DNA of 64,000 nucleotides from Liminaster sp045576355 (GTDB lineage: Bacteria > Bacteroidota > Bacteroidia > Bacteroidales > UBA3663). Numbering within the stretch: the stretch's first letter is position 1; the number at the start of each line of letters is the position of its first letter. The DNA is taken from contig JAZNGG010000015.1 in assembly GCA_045576355.1 (NCBI GenBank), positions 23,428 to 87,427 on the forward strand. Direction: 5' to 3'. Under the pieces are notes generated by a model. The model saw only the letters and a list, made by a program, of their open reading frames with translations. It was not told the origin of the DNA and did no database searches. Position numbers and translations under genes: made by a program. Of this stretch, positions 35,812 through 45,138 are shown in pieces.

Positions 35812-37791
35812 TTAGTTCTTATAGTTACGGGTCTGTACTTTAATATACTGATAGTTGAGTTCCTCCTTGATAAGTTCGGGTGTCTCACCTTCGCCTGTGT
35901 ACTTCCAGCAGCCGACATAAGAGAACTTATCATCATGACGGAGAGCCTCTCCTTCCGGAGTCTGGTGCTCTTCACGGAAGTGACCACCACAAGACTCTTC
36001 ACGATTATAAGCATCAAGAGCCATCAACTCACCGATTTCGATGAAGTCAAGGAGACGTAGAGCCTTGTCAAGCTCTACGTTGAGCGTAGAAGCATCACCC
36101 GGCACATAAACCTCTTTCCAGAATGTCTCACGGATCTCCTTAAGCAACTTGATACCCTTTTCGAGTCCCTCTTTAGTACGTCCCATGCCGACATGCTCCC
36201 ACATGATGTGACCCAACTCCTTATGGATGCTGTCCACAGTGCGAGTTCCTTGCACCTTCATGATGCGGTCAATCTTCTCCTGGAGAGCCTTCTCTGCAGC
36301 CTCAAATTCAGGAAGATCGATAGAGAAACGAGGCACCTGAATCTGATCAGCGAGATAATTCTGAATAGTATAAGGCAATACGAAGTATCCGTCAGCAAGA
36401 CCCTGCATCAAAGCAGAAGCACCCAGACGGTTAGCACCATGATCAGAGAAGTTAGCTTCACCGATGGCGAAAAGACCCTTGACAGAGGTCATCAATTCGT
36501 AATCCACCCAAATACCACCCATAGTGTAGTGAATAGCAGGATAGATCATCATCGGTGTCTCATACGGATCCTGATCTGTGATCTTCTGATACATCTGGAA
36601 AAGGTTACCATAGCGCTCCTCAACAGCCTTCTTACCGAGACGCTGGATAGCAGAGCTAAAGTCGAGGAATACGGCAAGGCCTGTAGAGTTTACACCATAA
36701 CCCTTGTCACAACGCTCTTTAGCAGCACGTGAAGCTACGTCACGGGGCACAAGGTTACCGAAAGCAGGATAACGACGCTCCAAATAGTAGTCGCGATCCT
36801 CTTCTTTGATATCTGTAGGTTTGATTTCACCTTTCTGAAGTTTCTTGGCATCCTCCAGGTTCTTCGGCACCCAGATACGACCATCGTTACGGAGAGACTC
36901 AGACATAAGAGTCAACTTAGACTGAATGTCACCATGTACCGGGATACAAGTGGGGTGAATCTGTGCATAGCAGGGGTTAGCAAACCAAGCGCCCTTGTGG
37001 TAACACTGGATTGCAGCCGAACCATTGCAAGACATAGCATTGGTAGAGAGGAAGTAGGCATTACCATAACCACCAGTACCGATTACTACCGCATGAGCAG
37101 CATGACGCTCAATCTTACCGGTCACAAGGTCACGCACGATGATACCACGAGCGCGCTCTACACCTTCGCTATCCTTAACGAGAACGACATCAAGCATCTC
37201 ATGGCGAGAGTACATCTTAACAGTACCCTTGTTCACCTGACGCATGAGCGCGCTATATGCACCGAGGAGCAATTGCTGACCAGTCTGACCTTTAGCATAG
37301 AATGTACGTGACACCTGTGCACCACCGAAAGAACGGTTAGCAAGTGTTCCGCCATATTCGCGAGCGAAAGGCACACCTTGAGCTACACACTGGTCGATAA
37401 TATCGTTAGAAACCTCTGCGAGACGATAGACATTAGCTTCGCGAGCACGATAGTCACCACCCTTGATAGTGTCATAGAAGAGACGGTAGATAGAGTCACC
37501 GTCATTTTGATAGTTTTTAGCAGCATTGATACCGCCCTGTGCTGCGATAGAGTGAGCACGGCGAGCACTGTCTTGAATACAGAAACACTTAACGTTAAAT
37601 CCCATTTCACCGAGAGATGCAGCTGCAGATGCTCCGGCAAGACCAGAACCAACGATGATCACGTCAAGACGACGTTTGTTGGCAGGATTGACAAGTTTCT
37701 GATGAGCTTTATAGTTGTTCCATTTCTCTGCCAACTCGCCTTCCGGAATGCGCGAGAGAGCGGGGTCGAGAATAGTTGTTTTAAGTTCCAT
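35812..37791 (-). CDS. sdhA: Succinate dehydrogenase/fumarate reductase flavoprotein subunit
   Basis: 659 aa. The Rossmann FAD site is VIIVGSGLAGASAAASL near residue 45. The covalent-FAD histidine is in RRAHSIAAQGGINAAK, and the substrate-binding Arg/His regions include IHPTCIP and the FGANFSDHGANRLGASAL-like segment (GEANFSDHGANRLGAS). The length fits the longer B-type (Bacteroidetes/Wolinella) subunit. It interconverts succinate and fumarate on the cytoplasmic face. It is the central gene of the operon. Confidence 0.96.
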   Translation of the reverse strand: MELKTTILDPALSRIPEGELAEKWNNYKAHQKLVNPANKRRLDVIIVGSGLAGASAAASLGEMGFNVKCFCIQDSARRAHSIAAQGGINAAKNYQNDGDSIYRLFYDTIKGGDYRAREANVYRLAEVSNDIIDQCVAQGVPFAREYGGTLANRSFGGAQVSRTFYAKGQTGQQLLLGAYSALMRQVNKGTVKMYSRHEMLDVVLVKDSEGVERARGIIVRDLVTGKIERHAAHAVVIGTGGYGNAYFLSTNAMSCNGSAAIQCYHKGAWFANPCYAQIHPTCIPVHGDIQSKLTLMSESLRNDGRIWVPKNLEDAKKLQKGEIKPTDIKEEDRDYYLERRYPAFGNLVPRDVASRAAKERCDKGYGVNSTGLAVFLDFSSAIQRLGKKAVEERYGNLFQMYQKITDQDPYETPMMIYPAIHYTMGGIWVDYELMTSVKGLFAIGEANFSDHGANRLGASALMQGLADGYFVLPYTIQNYLADQIQVPRFSIDLPEFEAAEKALQEKIDRIMKVQGTRTVDSIHKELGHIMWEHVGMGRTKEGLEKGIKLLKEIRETFWKEVYVPGDASTLNVELDKALRLLDFIEIGELMALDAYNREESCGGHFREEHQTPEGEALRHDDKFSYVGCWKYTGEGETPELIKEELNYQYIKVQTRNYKN

Positions 37792-37881
37792 TTTTACTTC
37801 CGTAAATTAAGGGTTAAAAAGAATTGGTGTTTTTTGGGGTGGGATGTTAATATCCCTGATTATGCCAATAGTGAGAAAAGA

Positions 37882-38568
37882 TTACACACCACAGCATGCA
37901 CCGCAACTCCAGTTACGAATCACTCCGGCGAGGATAACTGCCAGGAATCCGAGACAGAGAAGCGTGGTATAAATACGGCTGATGCAGATCCAGCGGTTGA
38001 GCCATACTTTACCGCTCCAGCCCAATGTGTGCATAGCGCTCCAGAAACCATGATTCAAGTGGAACCAAAGAGCTGCGATCCAAATAACATAGATACACAC
38101 ATAAACCGGGCAAGAGAAAGTCTGCTCGATCCAGTAAGAACCATCAGCGGCATGAGCGAGGTCTCCTGTGTGAGTAAGCTCAGCAAACATCATCTTAAAC
38201 CAGAAGTTGTAGCCATGGATAGCCAAACCGCAGAGAACAACAACGCCCAAAGCGAGCATGTTTTTAGATTCCCATTCGATGGGCTGCTTGCCGGAAACGG
38301 CATAACGCTCCTTGCCACGAGCACGGAGGTTCTGCACATTGAGCCAAAAAGCATAAATGATGTGGATCACGAAGAGAGCAGCCAAAGCGCCGGTGGCAGC
38401 AACAGCATACCAGTTCGCACCCAAAAATTCACACACCAAGTTGTAACCCTCCCGAGAGAAGATATACACGAGGTTCATCGCCATGTGAAAGGTAAGAAAG
38501 AGGATCAAGGCGGTACCTGTCACACTCATCACTACCTTACGGCCGATAGAGGAAGATGTTAACCACAT
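37882..38568 (-). CDS. sdhC: Succinate dehydrogenase/fumarate reductase cytochrome b subunit
   Basis: 228 aa with five hydrophobic helices, the single-anchor diheme cytochrome b type that serves alone without SdhD. Conserved histidines lie in FHMAMNL, LFVIHIIYAF, AIHGYNFWFK and LWFHLNHGFWSAMHTLGW (heme ligands by family). It anchors SdhAB and exchanges electrons with menaquinone. First gene of the operon. A TATTTTCG sequence (38652-38645) upstream is a weaker -7 candidate. Confidence 0.92.
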   Translation of the reverse strand: MWLTSSSIGRKVVMSVTGTALILFLTFHMAMNLVYIFSREGYNLVCEFLGANWYAVAATGALAALFVIHIIYAFWLNVQNLRARGKERYAVSGKQPIEWESKNMLALGVVVLCGLAIHGYNFWFKMMFAELTHTGDLAHAADGSYWIEQTFSCPVYVCIYVIWIAALWFHLNHGFWSAMHTLGWSGKVWLNRWICISRIYTTLLCLGFLAVILAGVIRNWSCGACCGV

Positions 38569-38756
38569 AGAGTTTAAAAAAAATTGATTGTTATTGAATA
38601 GATTTAATTAATATTGTTTCCGTATGGTATGGAATAAAACGATGCGAAAATAATGATTTTTATGCATTCTGCCAATTTTCCGCACTCATATTCTATTTGG
38701 AAGCCCTTATTTTACCCTCTTTTGAGATGTCGGCTTTCTGTTTTTGTTTGATAAAT

Positions 38757-38787
38757 TTTGTTTTCCGCACGCGTTGCATTATCTTCG
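38757..38787 (+). promoter_or_regulatory. dus promoter
   Basis: TTTG 38757-38760, 19 bases, TATCTTCG 38780-38787, ending five bases before the ATG at 38792. The transcript is probably leaderless or nearly so. Confidence 0.6.
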
Positions 38788-38791
38788 CGAC

Positions 38792-39781
38792 ATGAAAATA
38801 GCAGATATTACATTTCCTGATCGCCCAGTTTTTCTTGCTCCGATGGAAGATGTCACCGATGTCGGTTTTCGTCTTTTATGTAAGGAACAAGGAGCAGACA
38901 TGGTCTATTCGGAATTTGTCTCAGCCGATGCACTCATCCGCTCGATCGACAAGACCCAACGCAAGCTTCACCTCTTAGAAGAAGAGCGTCCTGTAGTGAT
39001 ACAGATCTACGGACGAGATGTGGTGTCGATGGTAGAGGCAGCCCGGCTTGTCGAAGAGGCTCGTCCGGACATCATCGATCTCAATTTTGGGTGTCCGGTT
39101 AAACGAGTTGCCGGCAAGGGTGCCGGTGCCGGACTACTGCAAAACGTCCCGTTACTACTTGAGATCACTCGCGAAGTGGTCAAAGCTGTAAAACTTCCTG
39201 TGACGGTCAAGACCCGCCTCGGATGGGACTGCGAACATAAGATTATCGTCACATTGGCAGAACAACTCCAAGACTGCGGCATCGCAGCTCTCGCCATACA
39301 TGGACGCACGCGAAGCCAGATGTACACAGGCGAGGCTGACTGGCGTCTGATCGGAGAGGTAAAAAATAATCCTCGGATGCACATTCCCATCATTGGCAAC
39401 GGAGACATTACCTCTGCAGAAATTGCCCGTGAGCGTTTTGAGCAATATGGGGTAGATGCCATCATGGTAGGTCGTGCCACATTTGGTCGTCCATGGATAT
39501 TCCGCGAAATCCGTCATCTGCTCGACACAGGATCTCCACTCCCCCCTCTTTCGGTGGAGTGCTGCATCGGATTGTTGCGTCGGCAAGTAGAGGAGAGCGT
39601 CTCTCGCATTGGAGAGTATCGCGGCATCCTGCACATCAGGAGGCACCTGGCAGCGACACCTCTATTTAAGGGAATTCCCAATTTCCGGGAGACCCGCATC
39701 CGAATGCTTCGCGCAGAAACCGTAGAGGAATTATTTGCAGTGATGCAAGAGGCGGCAGAAATGGTCTCCGGCAAATCATAA
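38792..39781 (+). CDS. dus: tRNA-dihydrouridine synthase
   Basis: 329 aa from the ATG at 38792; the open frame reaches 38744 but that part is upstream of the promoter. FMN-binding TIM barrel: FLAPMEDVTDVGFR, DLNFGCPVKRVAGKGAGAGLL with the catalytic Cys, AIHGRTRSQMYTG and IPIIGNGDI, then VDAIMVGRATFGRPWIF. The C-terminal helical RNA-binding domain starts near 245. It reduces uridines in tRNA D-loops with NADPH. It resembles DusB, though bacterial subfamily assignment needs a tree. Divergent from sdhC. Confidence 0.93.
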   Translation: MKIADITFPDRPVFLAPMEDVTDVGFRLLCKEQGADMVYSEFVSADALIRSIDKTQRKLHLLEEERPVVIQIYGRDVVSMVEAARLVEEARPDIIDLNFGCPVKRVAGKGAGAGLLQNVPLLLEITREVVKAVKLPVTVKTRLGWDCEHKIIVTLAEQLQDCGIAALAIHGRTRSQMYTGEADWRLIGEVKNNPRMHIPIIGNGDITSAEIARERFEQYGVDAIMVGRATFGRPWIFREIRHLLDTGSPLPPLSVECCIGLLRRQVEESVSRIGEYRGILHIRRHLAATPLFKGIPNFRETRIRMLRAETVEELFAVMQEAAEMVSGKS

Positions 39782-39808
39782 AAAGTACGACTTAAGGCGC
39801 TTAGACAT

Positions 39809-39849
39809 TAATTCCCCCTGTAGCAATTCATCTGCTGCAGGGGGAATTT
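39809..39849. terminator. Bidirectional terminator between dus and trmD
   Basis: AATTCCCCCTG pairs with CAGGGGGAATT, with the stem extended inward by GCA/TGC. It lies between two convergent stop codons. Confidence 0.85.
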
Positions 39850-39882
39850 ATATTCGAAATTATATGGGATGACCCGACAACC

Positions 39883-40557
39883 TTAAAGCAAGTCCGGGCG
39901 AAGCTTTTGAGTCCGTTCGACAGCCTGCTCGTGCTCCCACTCACGGATCTTTCTTTCATGTCCTGACAGTAGAATCTCCGGCACCTTCCATCCCTTATAG
40001 TCTGCCGGGCGAGTATAAACCGGAGGGGCAAGCAGATTATCTTGAAAACTATCAGACAGCGCACTCTGCTCATCACCAATCGCACCCGGTATAACACGTA
40101 TAACTGCATCAGCAATAATAGCAGCAGGTAGTTCTCCTCCGGTTAGGACATAATCTCCGATCGTTATTTCTTTGGTGATCAGATGTTCACGGATTCGATA
40201 GTCAATCCCCTTATAATGACCACAGAGGATGATAATGTTTTCCAGCATCGACAGTGCATTGGCCATCGGCTGATTAAACTGCTCGCCATCCGGAGTCACA
40301 AAGATCACCTCGTCATAGTCCCTTTCTGCTTTGAGAGCACTGATACAACGATCGATCGGTTCGCACTGCATCACCATGCCGGCAGTTCCCCCAAAGGCAT
40401 AATCATCGACCCGACGATGACGAAGATCTGTGCTATAGTCACGCAGGTTGTGAATATGTATCTCAGCCAGCCCTTTGGCTTGTGCCCGCTTAATAATAGA
40501 CTGATTGAGCGGTCCCTCTAAAAGTTCGGGGAGAACAGTAATAATATCGATGCGCAT
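39883..40557 (-). CDS. trmD: tRNA (guanine-N1)-methyltransferase
   Basis: 224 aa, a normal TrmD. Knotted SPOUT fold: N-terminal MRIDIITVLPELLEG, VDDYAFGGTAGMVM, the knot/SAM loops ILCGHYKGIDYRI and EITIGDYVLTGGELPAA, and the C-terminal PPVYTRPADYKGWKVPEILLSG (split by linker). It makes m1G37 in tRNAs, preventing frameshifting. It stands alone here rather than in the rpsP-rimM-trmD-rplS operon common elsewhere. Confidence 0.96.
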   Translation of the reverse strand: MRIDIITVLPELLEGPLNQSIIKRAQAKGLAEIHIHNLRDYSTDLRHRRVDDYAFGGTAGMVMQCEPIDRCISALKAERDYDEVIFVTPDGEQFNQPMANALSMLENIIILCGHYKGIDYRIREHLITKEITIGDYVLTGGELPAAIIADAVIRVIPGAIGDEQSALSDSFQDNLLAPPVYTRPADYKGWKVPEILLSGHERKIREWEHEQAVERTQKLRPDLL

Positions 40558-40743
40558 AATAGATTAAGCAAATTATGTTATTGGCGTAGCAAAAGTACAT
40601 AAAAAAATCCATAAACGCCCCTTTTCTCTCCTTTTTTGTTATCTGCCACCTCTCTTCCATACATTTTCGCATCTTTCATGATCTTGTTTTCAAGGTTTTT
40701 CTTTATCTTCGCAGTGTTATACACTTATATTAATTATCTTCTT

Positions 40744-43578
40744 ATGAAACATTTATTACAACATTTAGCCGTTCTCATCGCGGCTTTGTTTATCGGAGTG
40801 GGGGCACTGCATGCTGACATGACCGAAAAAACACTATTGGCCAATGGCAACACCAGTAACGAACCCAATGCCGGTACGAGCTATAGCATCAGTGGCACGT
40901 ATGTAGCCGGAGGTGGCAATGTCAATTGCCCTCTCATCAGCGATAAAGGAGTGAAACTCCGCTGCCAGCGTCAAGCCGGAGACCTCAATAATACGATCCG
41001 AATCGACGTAAACGAGGGCTTTTTGATTACCGGTGTACAGGGACAGGCAGTCTCCAATTATGACACCCCATGCACCTTGACTGCAGTCTATGTGGATGGT
41101 GACACAGAGCATAATCTCCTCACGACCTCCTGCACATTCCCCGCTAAGGGAGAGACTGCTACAAAGTTTGAGGTGAATGGCTTTGAAGCAAAAAGTTATG
41201 TCGATCTTGTGACAGACGGAGGTAGTGCTCAGGTCAATTTCGGAGCGATCATCTCTTATAAGCTCCCGGCCATGCCCGATCCCGACGCTAATGACATTCT
41301 CTATCTTTACAACTCCTCTTATGCCACATACTGCGGCATCAATAAGGACCCCCTCTATGCAGCCATAGCTGATCATCTTTCCACCTCGGGCCTCGACCTG
41401 GTGGCTTATGACATGAACGGCAGAAGTGCTTCAGATCTGGATCAAGTAGCACTCGCCCGTGCCATCATCTCCACAGAGGCTAATGCCGGTTCTAACGAAC
41501 TCGGTGTAGCTCTCGCTGAAGCCGCCACCCAAGTGCCGATGCTCAATCTGAAAACCTTCTACTTCAGCAGCGGAAGATGGGGATGGGGCACAGCAGCCAA
41601 TCCCTCTGCTCCCACACCAACCATCACTATTGGAGCTCCGGGCCTGGCACTTTTTGAAGGCCTTCTTATGACAGATGAAGGGCAAGCAGATCTCTTCACT
41701 CCTACCACTCTGAGTAATCTGATACAGGGAGCCTCCATCTCTGGCAACGATGTGGAGACTTTGGCAGAGGTGGAAAACTATCAAGCCGTATTCTCTCGTG
41801 GAGACAACTTCATCCACATCGGCTACTCTTATGACGACATCTCTGAGATCAATGGCAATGGCAAACAATTGGTACTCAACGCACTCGATCTTTTGCTGGC
41901 AGGTAAGGGATTTAAAACACCGAGGACACAGCCCCGCCTGGTTCACATGACGATCGATGGAGCCGCCGTCTCCTCTGCATTTTTAGGACGGCTCTCCGGA
42001 GGGGAAACCACAGAGACTCTTTATGCCCTTCCCGATGCATTTCCGGTCGTAGCAGCCGAAGCTACAGCCGGTGGCACAGTAGAAATACAACAAGCCACAG
42101 CCGCAACCCCAAAAGCAGTTATCACTCTGAAGGATGCTACCGGGACCGAGTTGAAGACCTATGTCATCCACTTCAATATCAAGGTAAAAGAAGCAGCCGA
42201 GAAACATAAATTTGACTTCGTAGTAGGAGTTGACGGAGATATCAACGAGGCTTTTGCCGCCATCGAACGCTTCTCCGGATCCGGTCGTTATCACGTCTTC
42301 ATCCCCGATGGGACACACCGCCTCACCGGTAATACAACAATCAACATCGAAGAGAGCCGCACATGGAATGACTCGACCGGTGTGGACAATCGTAATTATG
42401 TCGGACAACAATATAACAATGCAATGACATGGATCAAAAAGAGTAATATTTCACTGGTCGGTCAGAGCACATCCGGTACAATCCTCTATAATGAGCCACT
42501 TTTCTGCGGCATCTCATACACCTCTACGGTCGAACTCCGCAACAGCGCTAAAGACTGTTACCTGCAGGATCTCACCCTCAAAAACAATTATGCTTATGGC
42601 AGACACGATCGCGGTGTGGCAGTAGCATTCTACGATCGCGGCACCCGCTCCATCCTCAAAAATGTCAAACTTTGGAGCAACCAAGACACATATACCTCTG
42701 CCGGCGATCGTTGCTATTATGAGACCTCAGAAATCTGCGGCACGGTGGACTTTATCTGTGGCAGCGGCAATATGTGGTTTGAGCGGTGTAATCTCACCAT
42801 CAACAATCGCTCGGGCAACGTCATCACTGCTCCTCGCACTACCGAATCTCAGGCTTGGGGTTATGTCTTCAATCACTGTGTCATAGACCGTGCATCGGGT
42901 GCCTCCTCTGTCAAAGATGGCAACTGGACATTAGGCCGTCCTTGGGGAGCTTCTCCTGCTGCCACTTATCTGCACACGACAATGAAGGTAAAACCAAGCA
43001 ATGCAGCTTGGACTAAAATGACCAACGATCTGGTATGCCGATTCCACGAATTTGGCAGTGTGGACGTGAACGGCAATGCCATCAGCCTCTCCTCTCGATC
43101 CATCTCAGCTTGCAATCCCGCAGAAGGCAGTGACAACCCGGTACTTAGTGCAGCAGAAGCAGCACTCTATACGGTGGAAAAAGTCTTAGGTGGAGAGGAT
43201 GGATATGATCCGACAGAACTGACAAGTCAATGTAATGCTCCGGCTGTCACAGCAGAGGGTAACCTATTGACATGGGACGATGATGTTTATGCCTCTTGCT
43301 ATGTGATTTTCCTCGATGGTGAATATCTGGCTAACCAGGTAGAAACCACTTTCCGTGCCACACTACCCGGCAAATATACCGTGCGAGCAGCCAATGGACG
43401 AGGTGGTCTCGGAGCGGCATCAGCTCCCGTAGAGATTGCAACCAGTGGTGTCGATAACATCTCTGCGACAACTCTTACTGATGATAATAAACTCTATGAC
43501 CTGAGTGGTCGTCCAGTGCAAAAACACTCTCGCCCGGGCATTTATATCCAAGGCAATAAGACCATTATAAAAAACTAA
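40744..43578 (+). CDS. Secreted CE8 pectinesterase, multidomain
   Basis: 944 aa from the ATG at 40744, which starts at the signal peptide (ends ALHA). The N-terminal ~500 residues are beta-rich regions without a clear family, including a lower-complexity segment around YYLYNSSYATYCG-like sequence. Residues ~495-800 are the CE8 beta-helix: SNQDTYTSAGDRCYY, GTVDFICGSG with the catalytic Asp pair, and WTLGRPWG with the substrate Arg/Trp. The end has an Fn3-like strand set and a C-terminal sorting-like tail (YDLSGRPVQ..GIYIQGNKT). It demethylates pectin so that the PL1 and PL9 lyases can act. It is followed by a hairpin at 43613-43668. Confidence 0.88.
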   Translation: MKHLLQHLAVLIAALFIGVGALHADMTEKTLLANGNTSNEPNAGTSYSISGTYVAGGGNVNCPLISDKGVKLRCQRQAGDLNNTIRIDVNEGFLITGVQGQAVSNYDTPCTLTAVYVDGDTEHNLLTTSCTFPAKGETATKFEVNGFEAKSYVDLVTDGGSAQVNFGAIISYKLPAMPDPDANDILYLYNSSYATYCGINKDPLYAAIADHLSTSGLDLVAYDMNGRSASDLDQVALARAIISTEANAGSNELGVALAEAATQVPMLNLKTFYFSSGRWGWGTAANPSAPTPTITIGAPGLALFEGLLMTDEGQADLFTPTTLSNLIQGASISGNDVETLAEVENYQAVFSRGDNFIHIGYSYDDISEINGNGKQLVLNALDLLLAGKGFKTPRTQPRLVHMTIDGAAVSSAFLGRLSGGETTETLYALPDAFPVVAAEATAGGTVEIQQATAATPKAVITLKDATGTELKTYVIHFNIKVKEAAEKHKFDFVVGVDGDINEAFAAIERFSGSGRYHVFIPDGTHRLTGNTTINIEESRTWNDSTGVDNRNYVGQQYNNAMTWIKKSNISLVGQSTSGTILYNEPLFCGISYTSTVELRNSAKDCYLQDLTLKNNYAYGRHDRGVAVAFYDRGTRSILKNVKLWSNQDTYTSAGDRCYYETSEICGTVDFICGSGNMWFERCNLTINNRSGNVITAPRTTESQAWGYVFNHCVIDRASGASSVKDGNWTLGRPWGASPAATYLHTTMKVKPSNAAWTKMTNDLVCRFHEFGSVDVNGNAISLSSRSISACNPAEGSDNPVLSAAEAALYTVEKVLGGEDGYDPTELTSQCNAPAVTAEGNLLTWDDDVYASCYVIFLDGEYLANQVETTFRATLPGKYTVRAANGRGGLGAASAPVEIATSGVDNISATTLTDDNKLYDLSGRPVQKHSRPGIYIQGNKTIIKN

Positions 43579-43612
43579 GCACATTCACAAATAAGCCTCT
43601 AAAAGGCATTCC

Positions 43613-43668
43613 GGGATAAATCAGCGAGGACAGATCGATGAGATTTTGTCCTCGCATTACTTTATCCC
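43613..43668 (+). terminator. Terminator hairpin after the pectinesterase
   Basis: GGGATAAA pairs with TTTATCCC outside an inner 9-bp stem GCGAGGACA (43624-43632) / TGTCCTCGC (43647-43655). Confidence 0.65.
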
Positions 43669-43980
43669 CATCGATCATTAGCCCCAAAAGACGATATTAA
43701 GCTATTGCTGTGTCTGTTTTCAGACGATAGTGCACACCTTCTCACCCGTCTTACGCTAATCGGACAACTCCTGTTGGATCTATGTTGCCTTATGCTCTAT
43801 ATATTAATCAGTAAATAAAACTATATTCATCCCTTAACATAGATAATAAGAACGCTTTAAATAAGCATGAAGAACTCCAATTATTTAATAAATACAATAT
43901 TGCGGCGGATTATACATAACATTGTGGAGCATTATCCCAAATATTGTGTATAATTGTACTGCGTATTGTGTACATTTTTA

Positions 43981-44198
43981 TGAAGGCATTTTTTATGGGT
44001 TTGTTTGCCTGTCCTAATACTTTTAATAAGCGTTCCTATCTACTTTCTTGTGCTATTCTTTTTGGAGTATGTCCCGTTATGTTTATAAACACCTCTGCAC
44101 CAAGTATGACGACCTCAGGAGGGCAAGCAAATGCGCACTTACCGACAGACGTTCATTGGGAAAGAGCCCTAAAACCGGATTCTGACGATAGCTTATAA
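43981..44198 (+). CDS. Doubtful small protein with one hydrophobic segment
   Basis: An ATG at 43981 opens 71 codons with one hydrophobic stretch (YLLSCAILFGVCPVMFI) and a polar C-terminus. Upstream DNA has several TATTGTGTA-like repeats and a TACATTTT sequence that could be a weak -7 box. I recognise no family. The gap 43669-44309 otherwise holds AT-rich sequence with no supported gene. Translation is not established. Confidence 0.2.
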
Positions 44199-44309
44199 AG
44201 TAGAACCAGCCATAATATCAAGCAAACCTTAATCTTCAGAGCTGCGTCTTCGAGAGGCAACTTGATGGTCTAAAGACCGACTTGGGGTTAATCACATTAT
44301 TACATAGCT

Positions 44310-44343
44310 AAAGCGGGTGCGCCAATTTTGACGCACCCGCTTT
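44310..44343. terminator. Bidirectional hairpin terminator
   Basis: 12-bp perfect stem AAAGCGGGTGCG / CGCACCCGCTTT (44310-44321 / 44332-44343) with loop CCAATTTTGA, nearly the same loop as the hairpin at 34878-34907. Located downstream of the FKBP gene on the minus strand. Confidence 0.75.
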
Positions 44344-44442
44344 CACATCCTTATACTTATTCTTATGCCCGACAGAAGCCTAAAAATTTATACTCTCCAA
44401 AGCATTAAGTGGTTTAGATATTCACCTTTACCGGTTACTCTC

Positions 44443-45114
44443 CTAACGTTTTTGAGCTTTGCTTGTACCTCCCCACCAAGTGATGTCACACAACTCTATG
44501 CGGAAGAACAAAGACGAGTAGGGCTTAATGCCGCCGGAGGATTGCCCTGCCTGACCGTAGCCTAATTGCCAAGGCACAGCGATCAGCCAAGAGTCTCCGA
44601 TATGCATATTCTGAAGCACATCTGCCCATCCATCAATGACATCAGCACATGTAAAGTCCTCAAAAAACAACACCTGCATAGACTCTAACGTATCAGCCTT
44701 GATCGAACTATCAAAAAAGATCGAGTCCATCACAGCCGGATCATTAAACGAAGTACCATCCGCAGGGAGAAGATCGAGCACTGACTCCGTATCATAGAGG
44801 GTGTAGTGCACCTTCAACGTACTAGTAAAATAAGGGGAATACCATTTATTGATTGCTCGCAGACTATCTTCGTTAGCCGCTTTCAGCACACGATAGTAGG
44901 TCTTAAACGAAGGGTAAGACAAGGACTGAATCGCATTAGCAAAATAAGCCTCCTCTCCATAGTCTGACAAATAACCTTCCATCGTATTAAACAACGAATC
45001 GTTACGATCTCGCCAATCGTAGTACTTGCTGTAATCTACTACATTGGTATCATCGTCTATACACGAGACTATGAGCATCGGCAAGGCCAAAAGGGCAAAA
45101 AAGATTCTTTTCAA
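44443..45114 (-). CDS. FKBP-type peptidyl-prolyl isomerase-like lipoprotein
   Basis: 223 aa starting at a TTG (45114). No in-frame ATG lies before the signal peptide KRIFFALLALPMLIVSC, whose Cys is the lipidation site. The C-terminal half matches FKBP-like proteins: VLFFEDFTCADVIDGWADVLQNMHIGD-type strands (here shortened), WLIAVPWQLGYGQAGQ and the terminal IKPYSSLFFRIELCDI strand. Several Bacteroidetes members of this lipoprotein group lack catalytic residues, so activity is uncertain. It follows glyS by 24 bases on the same strand, a common arrangement in Bacteroidales, and is likely co-transcribed. Confidence 0.85.
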   Translation of the reverse strand: MKRIFFALLALPMLIVSCIDDDTNVVDYSKYYDWRDRNDSLFNTMEGYLSDYGEEAYFANAIQSLSYPSFKTYYRVLKAANEDSLRAINKWYSPYFTSTLKVHYTLYDTESVLDLLPADGTSFNDPAVMDSIFFDSSIKADTLESMQVLFFEDFTCADVIDGWADVLQNMHIGDSWLIAVPWQLGYGQAGQSSGGIKPYSSLFFRIELCDITWWGGTSKAQKR

Positions 45115-45138
45115 AGCAATAAAGTTTTTTAGAGTGTT

